A stretch of DNA of 46,068 bases from Armatimonadota bacterium. GTDB lineage: Bacteria; Armatimonadota; UBA5829; DTLH01. The stretch covers positions 1 to 46,068 of the forward strand of contig JAKPFN010000010.1 in the NCBI GenBank assembly GCA_029551395.1. The letters run 5' to 3'. Made by a program: the position numbers and the translations under genes. The stretch's first letter is position 1; the number at the start of each line of letters is the position of its first letter. Positions 34,849-44,777 of this stretch are shown here, in pieces. The notes below the pieces were generated by a model that worked only from the letters and a program-made list of their open reading frames with translations, did not search any database and was not told the origin of the DNA.

Positions 34849-35474
34849 GAACACGAGTAAAAATCTGCGGAATTACCAACCTCGAAGATGCTCTCGCTGC
34901 TTGTGAGTTTGGAGCCGATGCCATCGGTTTTGTTTTTGCAAAAAGTCCCAGGCAGATTTCAGCCGAGGCTGCTGGAGATATAGCAGACCACCTTCCGCCA
35001 TTCATAAAAACAGTAGGTGTCTTTACAAACGATGACCAGGAAGTCATCCGTGCTGCTGATTGGGTTCCTCTGGACCTCATTCAACTGCATGGAGAGCAAA
35101 GTGACCATTTTGCCGACCTAATAGGTGCTGGCAGAGTCATCCGTGCTATACGGATACGTGATGAGGAGTCCTTAAAGCAGTTCGAAAGATGGAAATCTGG
35201 TGCAGCATACCTGCTCGATACCTGGGCCAGCGATAAAATGGGTGGAACTGGAGGCACATTTAACTGGGAGATAGCCAAAAAAGCTAAAGATTACGGTAAA
35301 CCCGTTATTCTTGCCGGTGGGCTTACCCCAGAAAATGTAGCTGATGCAATCAGGGCAGTCCGGCCTTATGCAGTTGATGTTTCCTCAGGTGTAGAAATCA
35401 GCCCTGGGAAGAAAGATATCAGGAAGATTAAGGAGTTCATAGACAATGTTAGATCAGCCGACGAAAACGCCTGA
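34845..35474 (+). CDS. trpF: Phosphoribosylanthranilate isomerase
   Basis: This 209-residue TIM-barrel enzyme makes the substrate of TrpC. It starts [20 protein letters not shown], where KICGIT carries the catalytic Cys. It has [17 protein letters not shown], and a [14 protein letters not shown] phosphate site near the end. It overlaps trpC by 4 nt and trpB by 29 nt. It is separate from TrpC, unlike the fused enzyme of enterobacteria. Confidence 0.94.
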   Translation: MRTRVKICGITNLEDALAACEFGADAIGFVFAKSPRQISAEAAGDIADHLPPFIKTVGVFTNDDQEVIRAADWVPLDLIQLHGEQSDHFADLIGAGRVIRAIRIRDEESLKQFERWKSGAAYLLDTWASDKMGGTGGTFNWEIAKKAKDYGKPVILAGGLTPENVADAIRAVRPYAVDVSSGVEISPGKKDIRKIKEFIDNVRSADENA

Positions 35475-36651
35475 TGCTTTAGGGCATTTCGGGCCTTATG
35501 GCGGGCGTTATGTGCCTGAAACGCTGATACCCGCGCTCGATGAATTGAGTGCTGAGTATGAAAAGGCCAAATCAGACCCAGCGTTTCTTAAGGATTTAGA
35601 ATACTACTCAAAAGAGTTTATCGGTAGACCGACACCCCTTTACTTTGCAGAAAGGTTAACAGAGGAACTGGGTGGCGCGCGTGTTTATATCAAGCGGGAG
35701 GATCTCTGTCACACAGGAGCGCATAAGCTCAATAACGTGCTCGGGCAGATTCTGCTTGCCAAACGTATGGGGAAACCTCGAATCATTGCAGAAACAGGCG
35801 CAGGTCAGCATGGTGTCGCTACTGCCACGGCTTGTGCCTTGTTTGGTTTCCAGTGCGAGGTCTACATGGGCGAAGAGGACATAAAGCGTCAGGCGCTCAA
35901 TGTGTTCAGAATGAAGCTTCTTGGCGCAAAGGTCCGGCCTGTCACTACCGGCAGTAAGACACTCAAAGACGCAACCAGCGAGGCAATCAGAGACTGGGTC
36001 ACCAATGTCCGCGACACGCACTACATCATAGGATCAGTCGTTGGCCCACATCCTTACCCGATGATGGTAAGAGACTTCCAGTCAGTGATTGGCCATGAGG
36101 CTAAAGCTCAGATTTTAGAGAAGGAAGGACGGCTGCCAGACTATGTAATCGCTTGTGTAGGCGGCGGGTCGAACGCTATGGGTATTTTTTATCCATTCTC
36201 TGATGATCCAGAGGTCAAGCTGATAGGTGTAGAGGCTGCCGGGCATGGAATTGAGACCGGAGTCCACTGCGCGACACTTGGTGTTGGATCGCCGGGAGTG
36301 CTTCATGGGGCTATGAGCTATCTTCTCCAGGACGATTACGGCCAGGTCCTGCCTACCCATTCGATATCCGCAGGTCTTGATTACCCCGGAGTCGGGCCGG
36401 AACACTCTTATTTCAAAGACAAGAACCGCGCTGCCTATGTTGCCGTCACGGATGAAGAAGCGCTGGATGCATTCCGGTTCCTTTCCCAGATAGAAGGTAT
36501 CATCCCCGCACTGGAACCAGCACATGCGGTGGCGTATGCGAGAAAGTTCGTACCTTCATTGGGTAAGAATGAGTTGGTGATCGTTAATCTATCCGGCAGA
36601 GGCGATAAGGACGTCGAGTCGGTTTCGAAAATTATGGAGGTGCCGGAATGA
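35446..36651 (+). CDS. trpB: Tryptophan synthase beta chain
   Basis: This 401-residue PLP enzyme joins indole and serine. The PLP lysine lies in [17 protein letters not shown], the phosphate loop in [12 protein letters not shown], and [10 protein letters not shown]-type sequence reads [12 protein letters not shown] here. [15 protein letters not shown] marks the standard TrpB1 form rather than TrpB2. It starts within trpF, behind AAGGAG, and overlaps trpA by 4 nt. Confidence 0.96.
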   Translation: MLDQPTKTPDALGHFGPYGGRYVPETLIPALDELSAEYEKAKSDPAFLKDLEYYSKEFIGRPTPLYFAERLTEELGGARVYIKREDLCHTGAHKLNNVLGQILLAKRMGKPRIIAETGAGQHGVATATACALFGFQCEVYMGEEDIKRQALNVFRMKLLGAKVRPVTTGSKTLKDATSEAIRDWVTNVRDTHYIIGSVVGPHPYPMMVRDFQSVIGHEAKAQILEKEGRLPDYVIACVGGGSNAMGIFYPFSDDPEVKLIGVEAAGHGIETGVHCATLGVGSPGVLHGAMSYLLQDDYGQVLPTHSISAGLDYPGVGPEHSYFKDKNRAAYVAVTDEEALDAFRFLSQIEGIIPALEPAHAVAYARKFVPSLGKNELVIVNLSGRGDKDVESVSKIMEVPE

Positions 36652-37445
36652 GCCGGATAGAAAAACGATTTAAGGAACTGAAAGACTGTGGTGAGAAGGC
36701 GCTGGTCTGTTTCCTGACAGCGGGATATCCAGACCTTCAAACCAGTGAGGAGTTGATTTGTGAGGTAATTAGATCAGGTGCGGACATAGTCGAGTTGGGA
36801 GTGCCTTTTTCAGATCCGCTTGCTGACGGTCCAAGTATCCAGGCAGCATCGGATCGAGCGCTTGCAGCCGGTGCGACAATACATAAAGTGATGGACCTGG
36901 TCAAAAATGTGCGGAAAAAGGTTGATTCACCGCTCGTTCTTATGACATACTACAATCCAGTGCAGAAGTTCGGGCTTAATGAGTTTGCCCGGACTGCGGC
37001 TGATGCCGGAGCTGATGGTGTTATTGTGACAGACCTTCCGCCGGAAGAAGCCGGTGAATGGAAGGCGGCTGCACAGGCTGCGGGGCTTGATACGGTCTTT
37101 TTGCTTGCCCCGACTAGCACTGATGAACGGATTCGGCGCGTGGCAGAAATGTCCAGCGGGTTTATCTACTGTGTCTCTCGCACAGGAGTCACAGGGAAGC
37201 GAAGTGATGTGCCTTCTGAGGTTGGCGATTTGATAGAAAGGATCAGATTAGCTACAGACAAACCTGTGGCGGTCGGTTTTGGGGTATCTGCTCCTGACCA
37301 TGTTAGAGCTATATCGAAATGGGCTGATGGAGTTGTCGTTGGAAGCGCTCTTATAGACCTGATCGCTCAGAACAGTGGCAACAATGTCATTTCGGAGGTA
37401 AAATCTTTCGTTTCGGAGTTAAAATCTGCCGCGCGGGAAACATAA
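36648..37445 (+). CDS. trpA: Tryptophan synthase alpha chain
   Basis: This 265-residue TIM-barrel subunit cleaves indole-3-glycerol phosphate and passes indole to TrpB. The catalytic Glu is in [17 protein letters not shown], the Asp in [17 protein letters not shown], and the phosphate site includes [11 protein letters not shown]. It completes the trpEGDCFBA set, so the pathway from chorismate to tryptophan is whole. deoC follows after 50 nt without a visible terminator. Confidence 0.95.
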   Translation: MSRIEKRFKELKDCGEKALVCFLTAGYPDLQTSEELICEVIRSGADIVELGVPFSDPLADGPSIQAASDRALAAGATIHKVMDLVKNVRKKVDSPLVLMTYYNPVQKFGLNEFARTAADAGADGVIVTDLPPEEAGEWKAAAQAAGLDTVFLLAPTSTDERIRRVAEMSSGFIYCVSRTGVTGKRSDVPSEVGDLIERIRLATDKPVAVGFGVSAPDHVRAISKWADGVVVGSALIDLIAQNSGNNVISEVKSFVSELKSAARET

Positions 37446-37495
37446 GATATAGTAGTAAAGCGCAGGATGCTGGTATCTTGTGCTTGGGAGAAGCA

Positions 37496-38227
37496 ATGGT
37501 GTTCTCAAAAGAGCAAATGGCAAAAGTTATGGACTACACTCTCCTCAAGCCTACGGCTACAAGAGATGATGTAGTCCGGTATTGCGAGCAAGCCAAGCAG
37601 TATCATTTCGCAACGGTAGTCGTGTTCCCGTTCTGGATTCCGGTTGCTGCCAGAGAGCTTGCCGGTTCGGATGTAAAGACCGCAACGGTCATTGGGTTCC
37701 CTTATGGCACCAATGGCAGGGCTGTTAAACTCTATGAAGCAAGAGCAGCAGTCACAAACGGTGCTCAGGAACTGGACGTTGTGATGAATATATCAGCGCT
37801 TAAATCAGGGGAGATATCAATCGTCGAAAGAGAGATCAAAGAACTGGTAGACACTACCAGGGCACTTGGTATGACTGAAGATGCCAAACGGATGCTGATC
37901 AAGATCATCATTGAGACATACTATCTCACGGATCAGGAAAAGCGCATTGCCTGCCAGATAATAGCCGATGCCGGCGCTGATTTCATTAAAACATCGACCG
38001 GAACCGCTCCAGGTGGAGCTACCATAGAAGATATTCGGCTGATTAGAGATGTCGTAGGCCGCGAGATAGGCGTGAAGGCTGCAGGAGGAATAAGGACTCC
38101 GGCACAGGCGGTGGCAATGCTGGATGCAGGTGCAAACCGCATCGGAACGAGCGCTGCTGTCGAGATTTTCGAAGCCTATCGTCCCGAGGACTTCATGCAG
38201 GCTACAGAACGGCGGCGGAGGCAGTAA
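37496..38227 (+). CDS. deoC: Deoxyribose-phosphate aldolase
   Basis: This enzyme of about 243 residues splits 2-deoxyribose-5-phosphate into acetaldehyde and glyceraldehyde-3-phosphate. The Schiff-base lysine lies in ADFIKTSTGTAPGGAT, and ELDVVMNISALKSG and VKAAGGIRTPAQAVAML are family signatures. I chose the ATG at 37496, behind GGGAG, over the in-frame start at 37478. It follows trpA and precedes recO by 5 nt, so it probably ends up on the trp transcript. This is a functional mismatch that may only reflect packing. Confidence 0.93.
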   Translation: MVFSKEQMAKVMDYTLLKPTATRDDVVRYCEQAKQYHFATVVVFPFWIPVAARELAGSDVKTATVIGFPYGTNGRAVKLYEARAAVTNGAQELDVVMNISALKSGEISIVEREIKELVDTTRALGMTEDAKRMLIKIIIETYYLTDQEKRIACQIIADAGADFIKTSTGTAPGGATIEDIRLIRDVVGREIGVKAAGGIRTPAQAVAMLDAGANRIGTSAAVEIFEAYRPEDFMQATERRRRQ

Positions 38228-38232
38228 TCGGT

Positions 38233-39024
38233 ATGGCTGAAGCGGCGAGAACGTACCGCGCAACTGCGATTGTGCTTCGACGTATCAATATAGGTGAAAC
38301 AGACCGGGTTGTAACGCTGTACACACGCGAGCGGGGCAAGCTTTCAGGTATTGCAAAAGGCGCACGAAAGCACTTGAGCAAACTTGCCGGTGCAACGGAG
38401 TTGTTTACGTACGGAAGATACTTCCTTGGAGTTGGGCGTGAGCTAGATGTCATCACCCAGGCGGAAGTAAAGGAGTCGTTCCCAGGGATTCGGCGTGACC
38501 TCAAGCGCATCGCTCATGCAACCTATATCTCCGAGCTTGTCAATTCAATGGTTGAAGAGCGAGAGGCAAATTATGACCTGTTCGATACGCTGTTATCGTC
38601 GCTCTATATGCTGGAAGGTGGAGTTGATCCGGAAATTGTCGCTCGCCACTTCGAACTGCAGATGATGTCCTTGATGGGTTATCGGCCTGAGTTGGACACC
38701 TGCCTGAGGTGTGATAAACAGCCTTCTGATGAAGAGATTGCTTTCAGCCCATCGCTTGGCGGACGAGTGTGCGGGGAGTGCGGTCCACTGCCTGATGACG
38801 TGATATATCTGAGCAATGACACGCTGGATGTTATGCGTTTCCTGCTATCAGCAGAGCCGCAAGCACTGAAGGACCTGCATCTGCCGCCTGATGTGAAAGA
38901 GGAGTTGTTCCGCGCTATCCGATGGTATGTGCGATATCGGCTGGATAAAGATGTCAAAAGCTCGGAATTCATCCAGGCGCTGGCAGCAGTTGGAACAGGC
39001 GAAGAATTACAGGCAGAAGAGTAG
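38233..39024 (+). CDS. recO: DNA repair protein RecO
   Basis: This 263-residue recombination mediator helps RecR load RecA on single-stranded DNA. An N-terminal OB fold (YRATAIVLRRINIGETDRVV) is followed by a helical domain. A zinc ribbon has both Cys pairs intact (CLRC near 157 and CGEC near 181). Length is typical. It lies 5 nt after deoC and is the last plus-strand gene before a convergent minus-strand group. No terminator is obvious. Confidence 0.92.
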   Translation: MAEAARTYRATAIVLRRINIGETDRVVTLYTRERGKLSGIAKGARKHLSKLAGATELFTYGRYFLGVGRELDVITQAEVKESFPGIRRDLKRIAHATYISELVNSMVEEREANYDLFDTLLSSLYMLEGGVDPEIVARHFELQMMSLMGYRPELDTCLRCDKQPSDEEIAFSPSLGGRVCGECGPLPDDVIYLSNDTLDVMRFLLSAEPQALKDLHLPPDVKEELFRAIRWYVRYRLDKDVKSSEFIQALAAVGTGEELQAEE

Positions 39025-39041
39025 GGGATTGTTTTTAAGAT

Positions 39042-40367
39042 TCAATATAACTTCGTTGCTGACAATGCTGCTTGCCGCTTGATTTCTCCGCTGTCGACTC
39101 TTGAATATTTGCCTGCGCGATAGACTATCTCTCCGTCTATCATCGTCATCAACACATCTGATGCTGAACACCCATAAACAAGAGCGGAATATGGGTCTGT
39201 TGACGGAAATACAGACGGTGACGATAGATCGACAGCTATCATATCTGCCTGTTTTCCAGGTTCAAGGCTGCCAATCTCGAGGTCTAGTCCGAGTACGGCT
39301 GCTCCTCCCATAGTTGCCAACTCAAGAACACGCTGGGCATTCATTGCTTCTACGTTTTCTTTGACAGCTCGCTGTGCAAGAACGGCAAAACGCATTTCCT
39401 CGAACATATCGAGATTATCATCACTGGCTGCGCTGTCTGTCCCAATGCCGGTGATAATCCCACGCTGCACTATTTCAGTAAGAGGGGCCGTACCAACACC
39501 AAGTTTGGCGTTGGATTTAGGACAATGAGCCACCCGAACCTGTTCTTCTGCTAGAATATCGAGGTCAGCTTCAGTTACATGCACGCAGTGGGCAGCAACT
39601 GTTTTAGATGAGGGAAGACCTAACTCATGCAGGTACTCAACTGGGGTCTTGCCTCTTGCTTTAAGGTCAAAGTTGAATGTCTTGTAGTAGTCGGCTATCA
39701 GTCCTTCAGCGCTTTTGATGAATGCTATTTCCTCTTGTGTTTCTGCTACATGCAGAGCAACAGGCAGCCCTTCATCCGTTACAAGGTCAATTACCAGCCT
39801 TAGCAATTTCTCACTTGATGTATAAACGGAATGAGGCGACACTCCGACACTTACCCTGTCTCCCGCATTGGAGTTTAACTCGTGTACCCGTTCAGCGAGT
39901 GCCTCAACCTGTTGCTCATACTCCGCAGAAGGGTCAGATCCGAATGTTTCAAGGTAGATTGTCCCGCACAGACCAGCTTCTTTTGCTGCCTCCACTACAG
40001 CCCCGGAGAATGTAGAGTCGCCAATGCAGGTAACTCCTGAGCGGATGAGTTGGAGCGCTCCCAGCCGTGCCGATGCAAGCCAGTCTTCATAATCCAATCT
40101 CCCTCCAAGCTCGGTCAACCTGCGAATCCATGGGAAAAACGGCTGGTTTTCGACCATGTTGCGCATGATTGTGTAGTCCAGGTGGGTATGGACGTTGATT
40201 AACCCAGGAAGGATTACAGCGTGTCCAAGATCCTCAACAGGCTCATCAGGTAAAGAAGCGGCGAGGTCTAATCCGATGGCTTGGATTTTTCCGTCTCGGA
40301 CCAGCACCTCGCCGCTTTCGATTGGATCGCGAGTTATCGGTAAGACAAAATGCGCTCGGTAGATCAT
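39042..40367 (-). CDS. Amidohydrolase, SAH/MTA deaminase-like
   Basis: This 441-residue metal-dependent hydrolase belongs to the cytosine-deaminase-like branch. Metal ligands are visible in VHTHLD (HxH), ALHVAETQEE, AAHCVH and GIGTDSAASDDNLDMFEEMR. The NLDMFEEMR stretch is typical of 5'-methylthioadenosine/S-adenosylhomocysteine deaminases, and related enzymes act on guanine or triazines. It would deaminate a purine-type substrate in the cytosol. It is the last gene of a minus-strand run with ald, 66 nt after it. Confidence 0.85.
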   Translation of the reverse strand: MIYRAHFVLPITRDPIESGEVLVRDGKIQAIGLDLAASLPDEPVEDLGHAVILPGLINVHTHLDYTIMRNMVENQPFFPWIRRLTELGGRLDYEDWLASARLGALQLIRSGVTCIGDSTFSGAVVEAAKEAGLCGTIYLETFGSDPSAEYEQQVEALAERVHELNSNAGDRVSVGVSPHSVYTSSEKLLRLVIDLVTDEGLPVALHVAETQEEIAFIKSAEGLIADYYKTFNFDLKARGKTPVEYLHELGLPSSKTVAAHCVHVTEADLDILAEEQVRVAHCPKSNAKLGVGTAPLTEIVQRGIITGIGTDSAASDDNLDMFEEMRFAVLAQRAVKENVEAMNAQRVLELATMGGAAVLGLDLEIGSLEPGKQADMIAVDLSSPSVFPSTDPYSALVYGCSASDVLMTMIDGEIVYRAGKYSRVDSGEIKRQAALSATKLY

Positions 40368-40433
40368 ATTTGGAAAAAACAGGATCAGGATTACCTTAAG
40401 CTTATGATTCCTGAATCCCGTCTCCTATCTCGA

Positions 40434-41579
40434 TTAATCCGATAGAGTTGTTTGTGTCCTACCCATATTGAGCACTGATTCTATCGGATAAGTATCATAT
40501 CCGAAAAGATCAGCAATTTCCGGCAGCACGACCTTGCCAAATGCCACATTCAATCCTTTCCGAAGTACAGGATTTTCAGCCAGCGCATCACGCCATCCTT
40601 TGTTAGCCAGTGCAATAATATAAGGCGCTGTCATATTGGTAAGCGCATAAGTGGATGTGCAGGCTACTGCCCCCGGCATATTGGCTACACAGTAGTGGAC
40701 TATGCCTTCTTCAACAAAAGTAGGTTCCAAGTGAGTTGTTGGCCGAGTAGTCTCGAAACATCCTCCCTGATCGACTGCTATATCTACTACAACAGCTCTT
40801 GGTTTCATCTGTTTGAGCATCTCGCGTGTTACCAAAACAGGAGTGCGGGCACCATGTCTGAGGACAGAGCCAACAACCAGATCAGCTTCGCGCAATGCAG
40901 CACGGATATTGTAACTATTCGACATCAGAGTACAGACATTTGCCGGCAAAACATCGTCCAGATATCTAAGTCTGTCTATGTTTATGTCTAAAACTATTAC
41001 ATTAGCACCCATTCCAGCGGCCATCTTAGCTGCATTAGTGCCAGCTATGCCGCCGCCCAGGATTACTACATTTGCTGGTGCTACGCCAGGAACTCCGCCA
41101 AGAAGCACTCCACGGCCACCCATAGGTCGCTCAAGATACTTCGCACCTTCCTGTATAGCCATCCGTCCAGCTACCTCGCTCATAGGGGTGAGAAGAGGCA
41201 GCGAACCATCTGATTCTTCTATTGTTTCATAGGCAATACATACCGCACCACTGTCTACCATTGCCTTTGTCAGAGATTCACTGGCAGCAAAATGGAAATA
41301 CGTAAAGATTACCTGTCCATCTTTAATCAGGGGATACTCTTGCGGCAGAGGTTCCTTTACTTTGACGATCATATCTGCTGCGCCATATACTTCTGCTGCT
41401 GTAGCAGCTATTTTAGCGCCTGCTTCCAGATATTCACCATCACTGATTCCGATACCGCGGCCTGCTGAAGTCTCGACTATTACCTCATGACCAGCCCGGA
41501 CAAGCGATTCAACAATCGCGGGCACTGCGGAAACTCTGTATTCTTCTGTTTTTACTTCTTTCGGGATACCAACTATCAC
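40434..41579 (-). CDS. ald: Alanine dehydrogenase
   Basis: This 381-residue enzyme interconverts L-alanine and pyruvate plus ammonia with NAD. The N-terminal MIVGIPKEVKTEEYRVS holds the catalytic Arg and Lys region. KVKEPLPQEYPLIKDGQVIF and the Rossmann motif VVILGGGIAGTNAAKMA are intact, as is the family C-terminus with LTNMTAPYI. Length is slightly above the usual 370. It lies 59 nt after the transaldolase-like gene in the same orientation. Confidence 0.95.
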   Translation of the reverse strand: MIVGIPKEVKTEEYRVSAVPAIVESLVRAGHEVIVETSAGRGIGISDGEYLEAGAKIAATAAEVYGAADMIVKVKEPLPQEYPLIKDGQVIFTYFHFAASESLTKAMVDSGAVCIAYETIEESDGSLPLLTPMSEVAGRMAIQEGAKYLERPMGGRGVLLGGVPGVAPANVVILGGGIAGTNAAKMAAGMGANVIVLDINIDRLRYLDDVLPANVCTLMSNSYNIRAALREADLVVGSVLRHGARTPVLVTREMLKQMKPRAVVVDIAVDQGGCFETTRPTTHLEPTFVEEGIVHYCVANMPGAVACTSTYALTNMTAPYIIALANKGWRDALAENPVLRKGLNVAFGKVVLPEIADLFGYDTYPIESVLNMGRTQTTLSD

Positions 41580-41638
41580 CTTAATTCACCTTTGAACCAT
41601 AGTTTATTATTTTTGATGTGTACACAGCGGCCTATTGC

Positions 41639-42283
41639 CTATTTTGGAACCTTCTCCCAATCCTTAAGGAACCGTTCTATGCCAATATCCGTCATTGGAT
41701 GCTTGAACATAGAGTCCAGTACTGGAAACGGCACGGTGGCTATATGAGCGCCCATCTGTGCAGATTTAACAACATGCAGTGGGTGACGTACGCTTGCGAC
41801 AATCACCTCACTGTCGAAATCGTAATTATCAATCATCTGAACTGTATCAAAAACAACATCTAGACCATTATGTCCGGCGTCATCGAGTCTTCCAACGAAC
41901 ACACTGATATATGTCGCGCCTGCTTTTGCAGCTATAAGCGCTTGTGAAGCGGAAAATACCAAAGTTACATTAGTCTTGATGCCTTCTTTTGTAAGCCGGC
42001 GGACTGCTGCCATGCCGTCTTTGGTCATGGGGATTTTGATGACGATATTCGGGTGCCAGTCTGATATTTCCAGGGCTTCCTTGACCATTCCTTCAGTGTC
42101 CAGACTTACGACCTCAGCGCTAACCGGCCCGTTGACGATATTGCAGATTTCCAGTATCGTCTCTTTGAAGTCTCGGCCTTCTTTTGCCACCAGAGTCGGG
42201 TTTGTGGTTACTCCATCAACTATGCCCCAGGAGTATGCTTCACGGATGCTTGCGACATTTGCTGTGTCAACGAAAAATTTCAT
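41639..42283 (-). CDS. Transaldolase-like / fructose-6-phosphate aldolase family protein
   Basis: This 214-residue TIM-barrel belongs to the short TalC/FSA subfamily. It begins [20 protein letters not shown] and has [13 protein letters not shown], the Schiff-base lysine in [12 protein letters not shown], and [15 protein letters not shown]. Members are either true transaldolases or F6P aldolases, and sequence alone does not decide. It lies 15 nt after xylB, so it may channel xylulose-5-phosphate carbon through the pentose phosphate pathway. Confidence 0.92.
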   Translation of the reverse strand: MKFFVDTANVASIREAYSWGIVDGVTTNPTLVAKEGRDFKETILEICNIVNGPVSAEVVSLDTEGMVKEALEISDWHPNIVIKIPMTKDGMAAVRRLTKEGIKTNVTLVFSASQALIAAKAGATYISVFVGRLDDAGHNGLDVVFDTVQMIDNYDFDSEVIVASVRHPLHVVKSAQMGAHIATVPFPVLDSMFKHPMTDIGIERFLKDWEKVPK

Positions 42284-42298
42284 CGGAACTGGTTTCTC

Positions 42299-43825
42299 CT
42301 ATCCTGAAACATCTTTAAAATCTTGCTTCAATGATTGATAAAGCGATTTGTAAACTTTATAGTAACGTTCGTAAACAGCAGAATCGTCTGGATTGGGTTC
42401 TGTAGCGCTTTTTAATCTGATTGTAGACCTGCAAGCATCCTGCACACTCTTGTACACACCGGTTCCGACACCTGCGAGCAGTGCAGCGCCGTAGGATGGG
42501 CCTTCTCCGACGTTGATTGTCACGTGCTGCATCCCGATAACATCGGCTTGAATCTGCCTCCAGAGATCACTTTTTGCTCCGCCGCCAGTTGCCCTGACTT
42601 GTGTTATCGGGATATTCATTTCCTTGAATATCTCAAAGCTGTCTTTGAGCGCGTATGCGACACCTTCGAGCACTGACCGAGAGAAGTATGGCTTGGTGTG
42701 CCTCAATGTGATGCCGAAGAACACTCCACGGGCATAAGGATCTGCGTGAGGTGTCCGTTCACCGGAAATGTAAGGTAAAAATATTAATCCTTCGCTCCCA
42801 GTAGGAACTGCGGATGCTTCATCGGCGATTATTTCGTAAGGGTCTCGGTTGGTATGTCTGGCGACGGCACATTCAGCATCACCGAATGTATCCCGATACC
42901 ACCTGAGACTTCCTCCAGCAGACAGCACAACGCCCATTACATGCCATTTATCAGGTACAGCATGACAAAACGTATGCACTCTTAGTTTGGGATCAACAAC
43001 AGGTTTATCTGCATAGGCAAAGACAACTCCTGATGTCCCAACTGAAGAAAAAACCAGTCCTGGTTCTACTATTCCGTTACCGACTGCACTTGCTGCGTTA
43101 TCTCCGCCGCCTCCGACTACAGGTGTTCCAGGTGCAAGCCCTGTTAGCGCTGATGCTTCATCAGTAATCCTGCCGGTAATCTCCGGGGACTCGTAGACTC
43201 TCGGCATCCACTCTTTCGGGATATCGATGGCATCCAGCATCTCATCTGCCCATGCGCGTTTTTTTACATTGAACAGAGAAGTGCCAGATGCATCGGATAC
43301 CTCTGTAGCATATTCACCTGTCAACTTCAGCCGGATATAATCCTTGGGCAGCAGTACCTTCTTTACCTTCGCATACAGCTCAGGTTCATTATTTCGAAGC
43401 CAGATTATCTTGCCTGCAGTGAACCCGGTCAACACCGGATTGCTGGTAAGCTCGATAATCCGGTCGAGTCCGACCTTCTGAGTTATCCATTCACATTCTG
43501 CTGCCGTACGCTGGTCGCACCAGAGTATGCTGGGACGAAGCACACGGTCAGATTCATCGAGAAATACGGCTCCGTGCATCTGTCCGCTCAGACCGATGCC
43601 GGATATGTCTTTGCCGGTAATCCCGGCCTGGGAGATTGCCTCTTTGACAGAAGCCACAGTGGCATTCCACCAGTCTTCTGGATTCTGCTCTGCCCACAGT
43701 GGTTTGGGAGTAAAAAGTGGGTAGGTTATTGTGGCAGATCCAACGACGGCTCCATCTTGTGCCGAATCGATGACCAGAGCTTTAGTGCCGCTGGTACCGA
43801 CATCGATGCCCAGAAGATAACTCAC
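42299..43825 (-). CDS. xylB: Xylulokinase
   Basis: This 508-residue FGGY-family kinase phosphorylates D-xylulose. The ATP-binding start LLGIDVGTSGTKALVID, the substrate motif GIGLSGQMHGAVFLD, LWCDQRTAAECEW and the C-terminal ATGGGAKSDLWRQIQADVIG are all typical. The GTG start at 43825 has GGGAGGGG upstream. No xylose isomerase or transporter lies in the window. It is coupled to the transaldolase-like gene downstream. Confidence 0.93.
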   Translation of the reverse strand: MSYLLGIDVGTSGTKALVIDSAQDGAVVGSATITYPLFTPKPLWAEQNPEDWWNATVASVKEAISQAGITGKDISGIGLSGQMHGAVFLDESDRVLRPSILWCDQRTAAECEWITQKVGLDRIIELTSNPVLTGFTAGKIIWLRNNEPELYAKVKKVLLPKDYIRLKLTGEYATEVSDASGTSLFNVKKRAWADEMLDAIDIPKEWMPRVYESPEITGRITDEASALTGLAPGTPVVGGGGDNAASAVGNGIVEPGLVFSSVGTSGVVFAYADKPVVDPKLRVHTFCHAVPDKWHVMGVVLSAGGSLRWYRDTFGDAECAVARHTNRDPYEIIADEASAVPTGSEGLIFLPYISGERTPHADPYARGVFFGITLRHTKPYFSRSVLEGVAYALKDSFEIFKEMNIPITQVRATGGGAKSDLWRQIQADVIGMQHVTINVGEGPSYGAALLAGVGTGVYKSVQDACRSTIRLKSATEPNPDDSAVYERYYKVYKSLYQSLKQDFKDVSG

Positions 43826-43912
43826 GTCTTTTTATTCCCCTCCCAAGGAAGCAGCGATTATTGCTATTTCCTTTCCCGCAAACAAGCACGACTGCGCGTT
43901 TAACTTAAACTC

Positions 43913-44311
43913 TCAGATTATGGACTTTATCCAATCGACTATAGTCTGTGCTGCTCTGAGATGCAAGCGAGCAGATCGGCGGTCATAAAGCTGTGCAGGA
44001 ACGCCTTCTGAGGACTCCGGGTTTCTGCTGGACAGGAATTCCGGATTCAACTCTGCAGCGGCGTTCATGACCTCCAACGGGGCATCCAGATTATTTGCCA
44101 TCTGGATAAGGTTGTGTCCCTTAGGATTTTTTCCTGTCTTCTCGATATTTGCTGCCCTGAGAGCCTTTTCGGCTGCCTGTTGGCTGAAGAAGACACTTGC
44201 ATAATAGACACCGGCATCGAGCAATGTCACCGCTGCTGCGTAGTCTGCTCGAGCCTGCGCCCAATTAGCTTCGGATGATTTCTTTAGACTAATCCATCCT
44301 TCACTTTCCAC
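43913..44311 (-). CDS. HEPN-domain protein
   Basis: This 132-residue all-helical protein has the HEPN core WAQARADYAAAVTLLDAG followed by YYASVFFSQQAAEKALRAA. It then has KGHNLIQMANNL, where the GHNL corresponds to the usual HDL, and an RNPESSEG..AQLYDR segment in place of the common SRYPD. Such proteins often pair with a nucleotidyltransferase as a toxin-antitoxin, but no partner gene lies beside it. The GTG start sits in AAGTGGAAAGTGAAGG, similar to the heptamer repeats nearby, and there is no separate Shine-Dalgarno. Confidence 0.75.
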   Translation of the reverse strand: MESEGWISLKKSSEANWAQARADYAAAVTLLDAGVYYASVFFSQQAAEKALRAANIEKTGKNPKGHNLIQMANNLDAPLEVMNAAAELNPEFLSSRNPESSEGVPAQLYDRRSARLHLRAAQTIVDWIKSII

Positions 44312-44553
44312 TTAAGTGAGCCTTTTCTAAGGGAGCAACGGCTCCCGAGTAGTCAACGTGCCGGCTGGCGCGCTGCCATACAATATATACGAGAATATGA
44401 TGGTATCTGAAACTTCCGCACCGCCTGCTGGATGTTAGAGCGTCATTATATCTTATAATAACACTCGACGCACTTGATTGTTATACCACACATCAGACTG
44501 CTCGGCAAGCACATTGACTGCGGTAGAAATCGCAAGAATGCAGATCTACCAAA

Positions 44554-44640
44554 TGCGGAGTGCGGAATGCGGAATAAGGGAGACGCGGAAAGCCAGAAAG
44601 AGAGAAAAGGGAGTGTAAAGAATAAAGTGGAAAGTGTAAA
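44554..44640 (+). repeat. Two heptamer arrays in a gene-free stretch
   Basis: TGCGGAG, TGCGGAA and TGCGGAA run in tandem at 44554-44574. GTGTAAA, GAATAAA, GTGGAAA and GTGTAAA follow at 44613-44640. The second array is the reverse complement type of the repeat upstream of pheT. The surrounding region 44312-44553 shows no credible gene or promoter. Confidence 0.75.
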
Positions 44641-44647
44641 GTTATAT

Positions 44648-44676
44648 GCGTCGGCGCGGTTTTTTTGCGCCGACGC
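44648..44676. terminator. Perfect 10-bp GC-rich hairpin with T-rich loop
   Basis: GCGTCGGCGC (44648-44657) pairs exactly with GCGCCGACGC (44667-44676) around GGTTTTTTT. There is no T-tract after the stem on either strand, so it may not be an intrinsic terminator. Confidence 0.4.
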
Positions 44677-44704
44677 CCAGTTATGAGTCTTAATTGACAT
44701 TATC

Positions 44705-44733
44705 ACTCGTCCGGAAACAGATCCCGGACGAGT
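44705..44733. terminator. Perfect 10-bp hairpin downstream of DUF1540
   Basis: ACTCGTCCGG (44705-44714) pairs exactly with CCGGACGAGT (44724-44733) with a 9-nt loop. It may end the minus-strand DUF1540 transcript, but no T-tract is present. Confidence 0.4.
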
Positions 44734-44749
44734 AGAGGCACTTACCTCC

Positions 44750-44777
44750 TCATCACTCATCACTCGCAACTCGTCAC
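44750..44777 (+). repeat. Heptamer array abutting the DUF1540 stop codon
   Basis: TCATCAC, TCATCAC, TCGCAAC and TCGTCAC run in tandem, ending on the base before the DUF1540 stop codon. This is the same type as the array at 23163-23190, 21 kb away. Confidence 0.75.

Noticed and set aside
44554-44777. CRISPR array
   Set aside because: The repeat unit is seven bases without spacers, and no cas genes are present.
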